From: Bremia lactucae
Lineage: Eukaryota; Oomycota; Peronosporomycetes; Peronosporales; Peronosporaceae
NCBI RefSeq assembly: GCF_004359215.1
Contig: NC_090610.1
Location: 8,707,517-8,771,516, forward strand
Length of the DNA stretch: 64,000 nt
Direction of reading: 5' to 3'
The position numbers and the translations under genes are program-made. Positions 24,531 through 35,609 of this stretch are shown here, piece by piece (the first letter of the stretch is position 1; every line of letters begins with the position of its first letter). The notes beneath the pieces were generated by a model. The model was not told where the DNA came from. It ran no database searches and worked only from the letters and a program-made list of their open reading frames with translations.

Positions 24531-25680
24531 TTCCCACGACCCGTCTCTCTGAGCGTGTCAGTGAGGGATGAGCATCAACATCGATTGGGTTCAGTTTCCC
24601 ACCTCTCTGGACGTTATCGGGAGGTGGCAGAGCACTTGGCGCAAGGACTTGGTGAGCAAGTCCTGGCCAGGCTCTTGTACAGTCTTTCTGAGCAACACGT
24701 TGCTCAGTTGGAGCAGTTTGAGGCGTTTGTGCTCTGACAGCGAACGGCCCCGTCCGAGGCACATAACCATGCTGCGGCGGAGCACGTCTTAAAGACTCAG
24801 GATGAGCTCTGGCGTGAGCAGGCTCGGAGCGAGACTCTCAACAGGACTGTTGAGACGGCCGTATCAGCCGAGGCCCATTCGGATGGATCTAACCAAGTTC
24901 GATGGAAGTGCAGCGCCCACGATTGTCCACGCACCCGGCTTGTGTCGTACGCTAAATGAATTTGCGCGGTATGGCCTCAAAGTAGGCTTAGTCGGAGCTT
25001 ATGACGGACAGTAAGGCGTTATCTCTATGGACGATATTTTAGACAAAGGTTCGCGCCATGTATCAGCCGCCGAACAACGAAGTTTACTTCAGGCGCGCTT
25101 CTTTGGAGAGCGACAGGAAAGCAACCTTTGCAAATAGATGTGCAGGAGATGCGCTCGCTGTCGGCATTTATTATTGTGGAAAGGTTCGGGAATGCAGGAG
25201 AGTAGTATTTGGGGGATCGTCTACTGACGCGGACTTATAAACTACCCCTTAGTTCAGAGTTATCAAACAAATAGGTATCATAGTCCCTGAGGTCACGAAA
25301 GTACGGACCTCAACGCTGCTGGTCTACAGCGCTCTAGTGCGAGGCTATGACCATGAGATGACTCTCCTCGTGAATTCGAGTGTATCCTAATATTTTGTAA
25401 AGCTCGCGGCTCTAAATCAGAGACCGGCGATGTATGAGTCGCTTTGTTAAAATGGCAAGCAAAAAGAGGCGACCGTTCGTTTAGCGAACAGCGCGCTCGC
25501 AAAATCTGAGAGAGTTCAAGTTGAATTCGCCTTCAAGTTGAGTGACTTCTCCGTAATGAGAGGTTCACAGTACTAGAAATGGAGTGCTCATATGAACTCA
25601 TTCTAGGCATGCCATGGTTGATAGGACACCTACCATGGATAGACTGGCGTGCAAGCCGCACAGTTGCTTGCTCTACGCAG
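24531..25680 (+). pseudogene. Gag and protease-like remnant
   Basis: The first part encodes a helical gag leader (SLSEQHVAQLEQF near 24690, ELWREQARSETLNRTVE near 24800) and DLTKFDGSAAP near 24890. No CCHC knuckle could be found. At about 25575-25680 the frame reads YELILGMPWLIGHLPWIDW, the conserved block after the aspartic protease. Several stops and frame changes show it is dead. The distance between the blocks is short for this family, suggesting an internal deletion. Confidence 0.65.
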
Positions 25681-25766
25681 GACACCTGAAAGAATGTGCT
25701 CCTGTGAGAGCCTTATACAACTGATTGTCGTATTCAACACGGTAGAGGGTGCGCTGACGAGATGTC

Positions 25767-25918
25767 AAACGTCACCAGGTCCTACCCAGAGCCTAAAGCC
25801 TGGTGTAGTTGGAAATGCACCAACACGAAGTCAGGTGACTTGAAACGTCACCAGGTCCTACCCAGAGCCTAAAGCCTGGTGTAGTTGAAAATGTACCAAC
25901 ACGAAGTCAGGTGACTTG
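25767..25918. repeat. 76-bp tandem duplication
   Basis: Two direct copies, 25767-25842 and 25843-25918, differ at only a few bases (such as GGAAATGCAC versus GAAAATGTAC). A weaker, partial third similarity follows. It lies between the protease and RT remnants. Confidence 0.9.
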
Positions 25919-26164
25919 GTGTAGTGAATACGGCGATGACAAATATGCGTCTAAAGGTCCTGCGCAAAGCCCTAAGCCCGCGGCAGTAGATAGCGAGCTG
26001 AAAGGAAGTCAAGCGTTGCAAATACTGGCAAAAAGCATAGAGCCTGGTGCGGTTGGAAGTGGTTTGCGTTAGCCGAGAGAGCATCGACACCTACTTCCAG
26101 GTCAAAAAGTCTTGGTGACTCGAAAATCGATTACCCAACCGATAAAGAGGATAAATGGCACGTA

Positions 26165-27400
26165 AGAATGAAGGACCTCTGGATCAGTCCTGGTCGAAGA
26201 GAACGGGCCTTCAAACGAGATATTTGGGGCCGTCAAGACAAGATGGCGGAGGCATCCTCAGTTGAGGGTCTCCAGCACGTCTCGGGATCTGCCAAAGAGA
26301 AAGTAAATCTCTCGGAGATATCGTGGGATCTGTTTATTTCCGAGCTTAAGAAAGGAAATAACCACGAAGTAGTCGCACAGGTTCCGGACGAGAACTTGGT
26401 TGACTGTTGCTCGTTGTCAACAATGGACGAGAGCGTCCTAGAAACGGACAAAAAGAAACGGTTCACTTTTTTGTCAAGGTTGGGATGCCTTGAGAGACAG
26501 TCCGTTCTTTGAGCTCTGTGCAAACATCGCAATGTATTCCCAGAAGAAGTGCCGAGCCGCCTACTGGCCGATAGGGGCACGTAATAGACCTCGAACCTGG
26601 CACCAAGTATTGTGTGACCGCTCAATGGCCGTTGCCGAACGCACAAGTCGATTATATCGATGAGCCTTCGACAAGCAAGTCAAGGCGGGACATTCGCCTC
26701 ACTGCAGCCCGATCTTTTGTGTGCGTAAAACCACAGGTGGATGGCGCGTGTTCCATGCATACAATAAGCTGAACACGGTGACTATATCGGCTCAAACGCC
26801 AATCCAGCGGAAAGATGTTCTTGTTGAACTCCATGGGAAAGTCAACTATCTTTTCCGCGTTGGATTTAAAAAATGGCTACTATCAGGTACTCATGAGAGA
26901 GTCCGATACAGCCAAAACGGCAATAAGCATCCCAAGCGGTATGCTTTGGGAGTGACTTGTGATGCCCCAAGGTTTGAAAACGTTCCAGCGAGATTCAATC
27001 TTGCGGTGGCTCAAGTGATGCGTCAGCACCGTGCCTACGTTCTCATTACTTTGACGATGTGTTCGTGCATAATAGGGCCGAGGACGGGCTGAGCGAAAAA
27101 GAGTCGCACAAGCGTCATTTGGACGTTGTGTTGCTGATTTTAGGTGACGCCCAATTGTACGTCAACTTGCAAAAATTCGTCATTGGGGTCCACGAGATAC
27201 CTTCGCTGGGTTGCATGGTGTACGAGCAGACACAGACAAGGTAAAATATGTAAAGGAATGGCCAATCCTACGACACGTGAATGAGTTGCGCCAATTCTTA
27301 GGGCTCTCTAATTACTTGCATAAGTATAGCAAGAATTATTCAGAGCGTACTAACCCATGTCTGACCCGCTTAAAAAGGATACTGGTAAAATAACAAGTAG
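26165..27400 (+). pseudogene. Reverse transcriptase remnant
   Basis: The linker reads VAQVPDENLVDCCSL and MDESVLETD (26370-26450). RT blocks follow: RKTTGGWRVFHAYNKLN (26723-26775), a KRYALGV palm block, the catalytic YFDDVF (about 27047-27064), and the thumb block ELRQFLGLSNYLHKYSK near 27290. Frame shifts occur at about 26510 and 27040, so there is no continuous protein. Confidence 0.8.
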
Positions 27401-27439
27401 TTGCATTCACAGCAGTGAAGCAATCTCTTATAGAGGCAC

Positions 27440-27860
27440 AAGACATGGATAAGCACTTTCGCATCGTCTGCGATTCAAGCAATTTTGCATCGAATACGCA
27501 CTCAAGCAGAAGGAGTAAGACGGCGTTAATCGTGTCATCTCTTATCAGTCCCGGCTTTTGTAAGCTGGGAACTGAATTACTCTAAGCTACGTTTAATTAA
27601 GTATGCTCATGTGCGCACCTGTTGCGCAGCGAGCAATTTATCGTTTATACGGATCACGCATCACTGCGGACTCAATAAGCTCACCGCACCTCTCCCCTAG
27701 AATGGCAATATGGCTTACATTCTTCTCTAAATTAAATTTTAAAGCTGAATACAAGCCGGGTATGTCGAATTTCTTGGCTGACGCGTCATTACGCAGACCA
27801 GACGTCGAGGCAAGACACAAGGAAAGTGTGTCTCTGTTAAGGCACAAGTTGAGTCGTCAA
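27440..27860 (+). pseudogene. RNase H remnant
   Basis: DADADD-type RNase H sequence: SPHLSPRMAIWLTFFSKLNF and YKPGMSNFLADASLRRP (27680-27800) correspond to its last third. The first third (VCDSSNFAS-like, about 27467) is in another frame. Confidence 0.7.
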
Positions 27861-28082
27861 CGTCGGCAGCCTTGGTGTCTACCACGTGACGAGCTCGTTG
27901 ACCTCTTGAATACCGGAGAGCTACAGTCAGGACGAACATTTCTGCCTGCTGTTGGATCACTTTGGTGAACGAAAGGTCTCCCTTTCATCGCACTAGAAGG
28001 CAAAGCTAAGTCGGTATAGCTACAGCGATGGTCTGTTATGGCATCAGCTGTCACCTTTTGATCCCTTGAGAATCTATGACAC

Positions 28083-28655
28083 ATGAAGTTTCTTCACAGG
28101 CTCCATGATGCACCACCGAGTCTACATCTGAGCCGAGAAAATACATTCTTACGAGTATCAGAACAATTTCGGTGGCCCCACCTGTATCGGTGGGTGGCTA
28201 ACTATATTCGCTCTTGCGAAGAGTGTCAGCGCATAAAGCCTTCACCGATCAGCAGTGCGCCATTGAAGCCGCTGCCAATTCCAACTGATTATTGGAAGTC
28301 GGTCAGTCTGGACTTCATGTTTGGCCTGCTGCCTGACCAGAATAGTCGGACAAGGCTCGTTGTCATTGTTGACAGACTAAGCAAAATGGTGCATTTAGCA
28401 CCATGTAGCACCACAATCTCAGGCAAGGAGGCGGCTCTCTTGTTCCTGGATCACGCGTATCAACTACACGAGATGCCCACGTCCATAGTATCGGACTGGG
28501 ATCCACGTTTAACGTCGGATATTTGGCGTCATGTGTTTGAGCTGCTGGGTGGCAAGCTTCACATGTCAACAGCCGATCATCTCCAGACCGATGGCCATAC
28601 AGAACGTGCCAAAAGGGTCGTGGCGGATGTACTGCGCACGGTAGCGACTTCTTAG
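28083..28655 (+). CDS. Integrase domain of the 24029-31920 element (open frame)
   Basis: A 190-aa open frame, the best-preserved part of the element. It starts inside the zinc domain (LHDAPPSLHLS, then CEECQRIKP), and the catalytic core has the DDE residues visible at LDFMFGL, VSDWDPRLTS and HTERAKRVV. It stops at 28655, before the C-terminal domain, whose sequence (FAINNSVLASTG, about 28690) continues in another frame. It is a fragment of pol, not a host gene; the ATG used is internal to the domain. Confidence 0.8.
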   Translation: MKFLHRLHDAPPSLHLSRENTFLRVSEQFRWPHLYRWVANYIRSCEECQRIKPSPISSAPLKPLPIPTDYWKSVSLDFMFGLLPDQNSRTRLVVIVDRLSKMVHLAPCSTTISGKEAALLFLDHAYQLHEMPTSIVSDWDPRLTSDIWRHVFELLGGKLHMSTADHLQTDGHTERAKRVVADVLRTVATS

Positions 28656-29099
28656 GAATAGAGCAAGCAGTTGGCCTTCGGTGGTGGAGTTCGCTATAAA
28701 TAACAGTGTCCTCGCCAGTACGGGTTTGACACCGTTTTATTTAAAGGACTGCGCCATCCTCGGCCGCCAGTCTCGTTTGTAAGCAGCCTGAGTCTTAGTG
28801 GGAGAAGGCCCTTTACAACGCTCGGTAAAATTAAGAAAGAGGGACACAATTTAAAATTTGCCCTCGTGAGCCTCCCCATTCACCAGTGGTCACGACACCT
28901 AAGAAATAGTCACGGCAAGAAATGCCTATGCTCCTAGACGATAACGACATTTCTTATTGGAAATTACTTCTTATGACCGACCGTGACATAGGCGAGATGT
29001 AACCCCGTTACAATTACGTGTGGCTAAACTTTTGGCTGGACATCCTAAAAAAGCTGATGTTGAAGACCCGCCTCTCGCGTGCGATCTCCATCGCCCTCC

Positions 29100-29552
29100 C
29101 AGTCCATTTCAAGGTGGGAGGAGCTTGTCGGCTAAAATGTTTTCATCTTCCCCGTCACTCTAACTGAACGGCACTCGACTCAAAGTTTCCATCATCATAG
29201 ATCTCCTAAGATATGTGATCTCTTGTGGATCAACATACTGTTTCATACGACCGACGTAAATGACAGGGTGCATCTTCTTGTACGACAGGAGGGTGAGCCT
29301 ATGATTTAGGTCTCCCAACATTGTCGACCACCGTGAGCGGCCCGATAAAACGCGGCAGTAATGTCATAGTTCCTCCAAGTGGTACATAATCTGCATTTTA
29401 GGTAGGGTAGCAGTACCAAGTATTACGTTCTCTCCCACTTTAAAGCGCTCAGTGACCTCGCAAACATGTTGGTCCACATATTTCTTTTGCTTGTCCTGTG
29501 CGCTTGCCATCGCATTATGGACTTTTTGTGTGGTGGCTAATCGCTCATCCAA
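29100..29552 (-). pseudogene. Antisense integrase C-terminal fragment nested in the element
   Basis: On the minus strand, AMASAQDKQKKYVDQHV and ERFKVGENVILGT (29552-29400) match the end of a Gypsy integrase, followed by HPVIYVGRMKQYVDP (about 29260-29210), the SH3-like tail. The host element's pol runs on the plus strand, so this is a piece of a second element in reverse orientation. Exact limits were not found (possible range 28920-29640). Confidence 0.65.
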
Positions 29553-30159
29553 AGCGTTGAGCCTCGCTCACACTTTTAGCACCAACCATGTGACTGGTGT
29601 ACCGCCACACTAAGTTTTTTTGACTATGTCATATATTCGGGATGTGTAGCAGTACATCAAGGAATATAGGTGGGTTATCGTTATGACCCAGCTAGGTTCG
29701 AATGACGCGTGTATAAAATGTAGAAGTCAAATCCATAAAAAAAATCAATTCCATTTTGTCCAACTAAAAAGGATCGGCATCTTGAAAAAAATGATCCGCA
29801 TTCATACGTGTCGGCACCTCAAGTACGGAGTATTGATACTTAGTAATACTAAATTAGTAACATTTAGTAGCCTGATTTATTACTGTAGTTAGATTGCTAA
29901 ATGATCTCAATCTATATATATAAATCAGTTTAGAACTTCTTCTGTGAGTTGCTGTGGTGTAACCCTGTCATAGTAACCATGGCAATCCTTCGAGCGGACA
30001 TCGTGGAGATCCAAAGTCATTTTAAAACTTGACCTTCGAGACTTGATCAATCATTCAGCAGCGCTCTGTGCCTGCAATTGAACGGAAACTGAATAGGCTG
30101 CCGCAAGTGGGTGGGCGTAATCGCCACTCCTATCGGGCGCCGTCTGCATTGGTTGATGC

Positions 30160-30300
30160 TGCTGGGAACCAACGCTTAACCCATCGCTCCGTGAAGCATA
30201 AGCTTAAAATCTTCGTCCAATGGAGAGGATCCTCGAAGAATATCGACTCTTGGGGACAGGTCGACGCCCTGTGCGTCGACGTAGCACAAGTTGGAGCCGC
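30160..30300 (+). pseudogene. Chromodomain of the 24029-31920 element
   Basis: HKLKIFVQWRGSSKNIDSW (30199-30255) fits the chromodomain core (aromatic, then V-W-G, then W) found at the C-terminus of chromovirus integrases, which guides insertion into heterochromatin. It lies about 1.3 kb past the last integrase block because of the intervening antisense fragment. Confidence 0.6.
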
Positions 30301-30661
30301 TCCGCTAGCTTTGTATGGACTAGCAGGAGCAGCGTGATGAAGAGAAGCAGGGGGCACATCACCGCCCATAACTTCTCTTACACGCAATAGAGAAGTTGAT
30401 TTGCTGCAACCGTTGATCGCCACATCGGAATGTGGCTGAAAATGGCGCAGGAATTATGCTTCGTATTGGTCGGTTGTTTCATTCGAACGCAACACGATCG
30501 GGATCGGAGAAACACGCCCAAGTTATATCCCTTGAGCCTTTCACAAATGGTAGACGCCATAATAGTTATGAGCGTCCATAGTGGCGCGCTCTTGGAGCGA
30601 CGTGCTATTTTTATCCGGACAAGGCCATTCGGATGGAGGTGAAATAGGTGGTATGCCACCA

Positions 30662-31203
30662 TCACATAGCCGCGTTCATTATGGCATAATTATGACACCG
30701 CCTGGACACGATGACACATCGTCGATTAATCTTGAAGCGCAGGCGCTTCTGCGCCAGACTCCTCGTCGTAGATGATAGTCTGAACGACAGATGTTGGACT
30801 TTTGCCCAACTTAGAAGCAGCTGCACCTTAACGAGAATGCTCTCATGAATGATCGCTGCGCTAGCTGGCGCAGACGACGAGACAGTTGCCTTGTTGACTT
30901 TAGGCAGGTTTGCCTTCGCAACTTTAGGCGTCTTCATGTTGACAACAATGGGTGAAATTTGAATGGGCATTATAGCGCCATCACACTCCCCATTAGCTCG
31001 TTGAGCTCATAACTACTATAAGGTGATGGCAGCGGGGTCGACTCAATGTAATCAACAATGAGCGACGGATCTACATTCTCACTGTGCAAGTGGGATGGAT
31101 CATTAAGCCCAGTAAACAGCGCGAAAGTAGCAGCAGTAGCTGTCGGCGTTGCAATTGTGACACTAGGCGACGGCGGCGTGTTACCGTGGCGTGTACTCTT
31201 CAT
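30662..31203 (-). CDS. Two overlapping antisense reading frames near the 3' LTR
   Basis: The frame 31203-30970 (77 aa, ATG) encodes a Pro/Ser/Thr-rich protein with an acidic VDPSLIVDYIES stretch. Its TAA overlaps the ATG of the next frame (30970-30662, 102 aa, starting MPIQISPIVVNMKTPKVAK) as TAATG. Both lie antisense to the element, between chromodomain and 3' LTR. The family is not recognised. Either a real antisense ORF broken by one indel, two coupled frames, or chance. Confidence 0.35.
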
Positions 31204-31405
31204 GTTGCATTTTTTGGGTGTCTTCGCAGACTAACCATCAGATTTGCCACTATTACGTGGCATGACGAGCGCCGTGTGATGTCGTCCGAGTTGGTGCGCA
31301 CACTAGTCGCTTAAGTGGTTGAGAGGACTATAAGGCGCGTCGTATGCGGCTCGCTGTCCTCGTTCCTCCCGTTGACAATGTTAAGAAAATGTAAACTTGT
31401 TTTTT

Positions 31406-31418
31406 AAAGAGAGGGGGT
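31406..31418 (+). other. Polypurine tract
   Basis: A purine run (AAAGA GAGGGGG) ends 2 bp before the 3' LTR, the expected site of plus-strand priming. Confidence 0.65.
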
Positions 31419-31420
31419 TG

Positions 31421-31920
31421 TGTAACGGGCTAGCTGCCTTGTTACACACCCGTTGAGTACACTTCAAGGGGAGGTCAGTTATTTCATGTGAAGTAAATTG
31501 ACCTGGCACTCGAGTGAGGTTCACGTAGTGAACCACCCTTGTGCATGTGATGCACAAAGGTGCATTTACATTGAAAGGGATGACTTCAAGCGTCATCCGC
31601 ATGTTGAGGTATTCAGAACAATACGCTCGTCATGTAGAGATGCACATCGACAGAGATTGCATCTTATCATTTGGTTTAACAGGTTTTATGTTTAATGCTA
31701 TTGGATATAAATCAGTCTTGAACTTACTTCATCGATGACAATTGCGCACGAGAAGAGAACAATTGCTTTTGTGATGATACTTGTTCTAAGTACGAAGTTT
31801 GTTGGGTGAGGTCGCATTGGGCGCTCACCAATTTGTTTACTGCAGTGAAGAAAACGCTCAAAACGCCTCCTCGCTATGCTTGAAAGCGTGTGCTTTGTCC
31901 TTTAAGAGAGCCCGCCTACA
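31421..31920 (+). repeat. 3' LTR of the 24029-31920 element
   Basis: Starts TGTAACGGGC and ends GCCCGCCTACA. It matches the 5' LTR over its full length. Confidence 0.92.
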
Positions 31921-32820
31921 GCCACACTAAGTGGTTTGTCGAAGTAGTCTTGTTAAGCACTTGCATTTGCAATGACCATTGACCTAAGAAGAGCTTGCTC
32001 TTCCGCGATGACTTCCCAAAGATAGTGCTCATCACGCGGGTTTGTCATGAGTTGGAGACTAATGCCAAGTGTAAAGCTGTCAAAGCATCGGCGATGCCAC
32101 GTTTTGGAAGCTGATTTGGTGCTCGACGAGAACTGTCTTTATGCTCAGGCATGGTGAGTTTAAGTTTCTCGTCCTTTCCCTCGAAACGGGTGTGGCTGTA
32201 GTACTCATCTCCTTGTTCTCCGAAATAACCGCAAAGAGTACTTGACTCGTTAGGAGGCCATCGTGACGCAGAGTGCTGACACCACCGTGGGGCTAACTGG
32301 TTAGTCGAAGTCATTGATGAAATGAAGACGAGTGTCGACACGCGGTGTCAACAGTCTTATGCGGGGTTGCACGTCTGTTGCTACGCAAATGTTGTGTGGT
32401 ACATACTAGGAATAATATGCCCTTGCCATTAATATCAGCAATTCCTTATCACTTTATGGGAACACGTGCCAGCCACCAAATAGAGGTGCTCATTTAGGAC
32501 ACTACGGTCTATAGAATACATTCTTACAATAAAATATTTTTCCTTAACTAAATAAGAATTAGCTTTCCTTTGGATCTAAAGCGTTCCGTGCCTTCCAAGC
32601 GCTTTGACAATGACCGATATGAGTTAAAGCCTTTTAAAGGCATATACTTTTTGGGCACTAGCTGCCGTATGATTCCACGAATGGTTATCCCTTGAGCCAG
32701 GACTAGGCCAGCAAACAAGCTCACAGAGCAGTCCAAAGTGGCTCTGTGTCTTCTCTAATTAAAAGTCTAAGTAGCAGACACAAAAACCTAGCCACTTGTA
32801 TTCGTACTATTTAATTCAAT
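31921..32820. other. Retroelement debris; no gene
   Basis: Short minus-strand frames (32045-32341, 32548-32736) without motifs. The block at 32555-32650 resembles 39065-39165, and 32350-32420 resembles 42640-42725, so this is repeated DNA. The right part should include the NVL promoter. Confidence 0.5.
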
Positions 32821-32990
32821 TCACATCTTTGGAGTTTAGACATTCGTAATAATAAAATTGCCAATAGCCAGGATTTTAAAGCTTCGCTTCACTACAGGAG
32901 CTCCAACATTATATCCTTCACATCCACTTAAATTTACCTGTGAAAAAGAATAAACAGCATCGCTTAAAACAACCTCGGCCACTCGTGTCC

Positions 32991-35303
32991 ATGGAAGCCA
33001 AGGTGAGCTTCCACGTGCGGCGCTACCTGCGCGAGTGCGAAGAGCGTGGCGCGCACCCGAGCGAAGCAACTATTACATCCCATCTTCTCGATTCGTATGC
33101 TGAGTATCAGAGAAAACCACAAGGCGCATTGCGCCGGGTCGTGGCGAAAGTGCTCAAGAAGGCCCAACCGGACACCCCCAAGCGTTCACGGTCTCAAAGT
33201 GACACTGATGACGAGATGCAAATTCAATTATTAGAACAGCAAAATTGCGGTGGCAATTCGTTAAATCGCTCCATGCAACAAAAGTACGCCGACCAGAACG
33301 CCGATAAACCAGCAAGTAAGAAGGGCAAAATCGTACGACGACGCGTGAAAACGAATGATTTGATTGAAAACACTTCCGACGAAAGTCGAGGATTTGTTGT
33401 CGAACGTCCAAGTACTCGCTATTGTGATATTGGTGGGATTCAAGCCATTTTACAAGAAGTTCGAGAACTTATTGAATACCCGTTGACACACCCGGAAGTA
33501 TATGCCCATTTGGGTGTCGAACCTCCACGAGGCGTCCTCCTTCATGGACCTCCTGGTACAGGCAAATCCATGCTAGCTCATGCCATTGCAGGAGAATGTG
33601 GCGCGACGTTTCTTCGAATCTCGGCTCCGGAAATCGTTTCCGGCATGTCGGGCGAATCTGAGCAAAAATTGCGTGAATTATTTGATGAAGCCATTTCACG
33701 CGCTCCCTCCATAATTTTTATTGATGAAATTGATGCAATTACTCCTAAACGTGAATCGTCGGCCCGTGGGATGGAAAAACGAATTGTTGCCCAATTACTT
33801 ACTAGTACCGATTCATTAAATTTAGACAATACGGGTGGAAAACCCGTGATTTTAATTGGTGCGACAAATCGACCCGATGCATTGGACTCGGCTTTGCGGC
33901 GTGCAGGGCGTTTTGATCGAGAAATATGTCTTGGGATTCCAGATGAAGCGGCGCGCGAAACGATTTTACGTGTTTTGGCACGAAACATGACATTAGAAGG
34001 CGAGTTTGACTTTACAAGACTTGCTCGAAAAACACCGGGATATGTTGGCGCGGACCTTGTTTCGTTGACGAAAGAAGCCGCGGTTGGAGCGGTGAATCGT
34101 ATTTTTACAAACATTGATGCTGTGAAAGACTCGAGTACAAGGAAGGAAAAAAAGGATGCCGAATGTCTCGATACGGAATTGTTCCAATCGATAGAGGAGA
34201 CGCCAAAGGAAGCTTTAGGTGTTGTTGCAATGCCGTCGGCTGCCGATGATTTGCGTGCTCGCGTAGAACCTTTTACTGAAGCGCAATTGGCTTTACTGAG
34301 CATTCGAATGACGGATTTTGAAGCTGCGATTCCAAAGGTACAGCCAAGTTCCAAACGTGAAGGATTCGCAACAATTCCCGATATCACGTGGGATGATATC
34401 GGAGCTTTAAAGGAAGTGCGTGACGAGCTCTCGCTAGCAGTTTTGCAACCAATTGCTCACCCAGAGCGCTTTGCAGCGCTTGGATTATCCATGCCGACTG
34501 GTGTGCTCCTTTATGGACCGCCTGGTTGTGGAAAAACACTCTTAGCCAAAGCCATTGCTCACGAAAGTGGTGCAAACTTTATTAGCATTAAAGGTCCTGA
34601 ACTTCTTGATAAATACGTTGGTGAATCCGAACGATCCGTACGTCAAGTGTTTCAACGAGCTCGTGCTTCTTCGCCGTGTGTTATTTTTTTTGATGAATTA
34701 GATGCTCTTGCACCACGACGATCAGGTGGTGGCAATGGCGAAACGAGTGGGAATGGGGTCAGTGAGCGCGTTGTGAATCAATTATTGACGGAAATGGATG
34801 GCTTGGAGAGTCGTCGAAACGTTTTTGTTATGGCAGCAACGAATCGTCCGGATATTATTGACTCGGCCATGTTACGTCCGGGTCGTTTAGATAAACTCTT
34901 GTATGTGCCGCTGCCACAGGCTTTTGAACGGTATCAAATATTAAAGACAATCTCGGCAAAGTGTGCGATTGCCGCGTCGGTACAGCTTGAAACAATTGCT
35001 GCGGATCCTCGATGCGAAGGGTTTAGCGGTGCTGATTTAAGTGCTTTGATTCGTGAAGCTGGAATGACTGCGTTACGGGAGACGGATTTTTCAACAATTG
35101 AGACGCAAACGACTCGATTCGAAATTCAACACCATCACTTTCTTAGCGCATTTGATCGCGTGTTTCCATCGGTATCAAGAGCAGATCAACGACTCTTTGA
35201 TCGGATGAAAAAGAATCTTCGAAAGTCGCGGTTGGCGATCCCCAAAGTGGCAAATGGTGCGATTGAAGCCGTTTCTGAAGCGAACAATGCAATTTCGAAT
35301 TAG
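32991..35303 (+). CDS. NVL: Nuclear VCP-like AAA ATPase, ribosome biogenesis (single exon)
   Basis: A type II AAA ATPase of the NVL/Rix7 group, known to remodel pre-60S ribosomal particles in the nucleolus. The chosen start is the ATG at 32991 (770 aa); the frame is open to a GTG 51 bp upstream. Residues 1-65 match the NVL N-terminal domain (FHVRRYLRECEERGAHPSEA). Basic nuclear signals follow (KKGKIVRRRVK). The first AAA module has Walker A GPPGTGKS (about 186), Walker B IIFIDEIDAI (about 242) and GATNRPDALDSALRRAGRFD. The second has GPPGCGKT (about 509), VIFFDELDAL (about 567) and the MAATNRPDIIDSAMLRPGRLD sensor region. Both modules keep the ATP-hydrolysis residues. CCACTTAAATTTAC (32929-32942) is reminiscent of the oomycete initiator and flanking element. 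Confidence 0.95.
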   Translation: MEAKVSFHVRRYLRECEERGAHPSEATITSHLLDSYAEYQRKPQGALRRVVAKVLKKAQPDTPKRSRSQSDTDDEMQIQLLEQQNCGGNSLNRSMQQKYADQNADKPASKKGKIVRRRVKTNDLIENTSDESRGFVVERPSTRYCDIGGIQAILQEVRELIEYPLTHPEVYAHLGVEPPRGVLLHGPPGTGKSMLAHAIAGECGATFLRISAPEIVSGMSGESEQKLRELFDEAISRAPSIIFIDEIDAITPKRESSARGMEKRIVAQLLTSTDSLNLDNTGGKPVILIGATNRPDALDSALRRAGRFDREICLGIPDEAARETILRVLARNMTLEGEFDFTRLARKTPGYVGADLVSLTKEAAVGAVNRIFTNIDAVKDSSTRKEKKDAECLDTELFQSIEETPKEALGVVAMPSAADDLRARVEPFTEAQLALLSIRMTDFEAAIPKVQPSSKREGFATIPDITWDDIGALKEVRDELSLAVLQPIAHPERFAALGLSMPTGVLLYGPPGCGKTLLAKAIAHESGANFISIKGPELLDKYVGESERSVRQVFQRARASSPCVIFFDELDALAPRRSGGGNGETSGNGVSERVVNQLLTEMDGLESRRNVFVMAATNRPDIIDSAMLRPGRLDKLLYVPLPQAFERYQILKTISAKCAIAASVQLETIAADPRCEGFSGADLSALIREAGMTALRETDFSTIETQTTRFEIQHHHFLSAFDRVFPSVSRADQRLFDRMKKNLRKSRLAIPKVANGAIEAVSEANNAISN

Positions 35304-35609
35304 CAATAGCATAATACAACTAAAACTGGGTAAATACATTGTTTGTTGTCGTTCTATGGTACTAGTTGCGTATTTTTTATATTTTTACAGAATCAAAATG
35401 CAGTCGATGCATTTCTAATTGGGTTTCTATGGCTTAAATGGCACAAAATCGGATCTGACCCGAATAGAGGTACACTTGCAACGTTTCGGAGCATCGTTGC
35501 TTCTTCTGTAGAAACGGCTTAATTGAATACGCTCGCGATATCAAGCGACGCAGTAGAGTACTAATACAATATAACGAAAACAGCTACTAGTATAGTATAA
35601 CGTAGCAGC
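35304..35609. other. Intergenic, no feature
   Basis: 3' flank of NVL; AT-rich with no open frame. Confidence 0.5.

Larger units (their letters stand above)
24029..31920 (+). mobile_element. Full-length, decayed Ty3/Gypsy retrotransposon (family 2 LTRs)
   Basis: A 7.9-kb element bounded by direct LTRs of 482 bp (24029-24510) and 500 bp (31421-31920) that start TGTAAC and end CGCCTACA. Inside, in order on the plus strand: primer-binding site, gag, a protease-like region, reverse transcriptase, RNase H, integrase and chromodomain, then a polypurine tract before the 3' LTR. This is the chromovirus-type Ty3/Gypsy order. Stops and indels interrupt every region except the integrase. The 5-bp flanks (TCCAG on the left, GCCAC on the right) do not match, so no target duplication is visible. 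The LTRs differ at many sites, consistent with an old insertion. Confidence 0.88.

Noticed and set aside
24024..31925. Target-site duplication for the 7.9-kb Gypsy element
   Set aside because: The 5-bp flanks TCCAG and GCCAC do not match, so none was claimed.
33578..34387. 269-aa minus-strand open frame
   Set aside because: It lies antisense within the NVL AAA ATPase, whose own motifs are unambiguous; a shadow frame.
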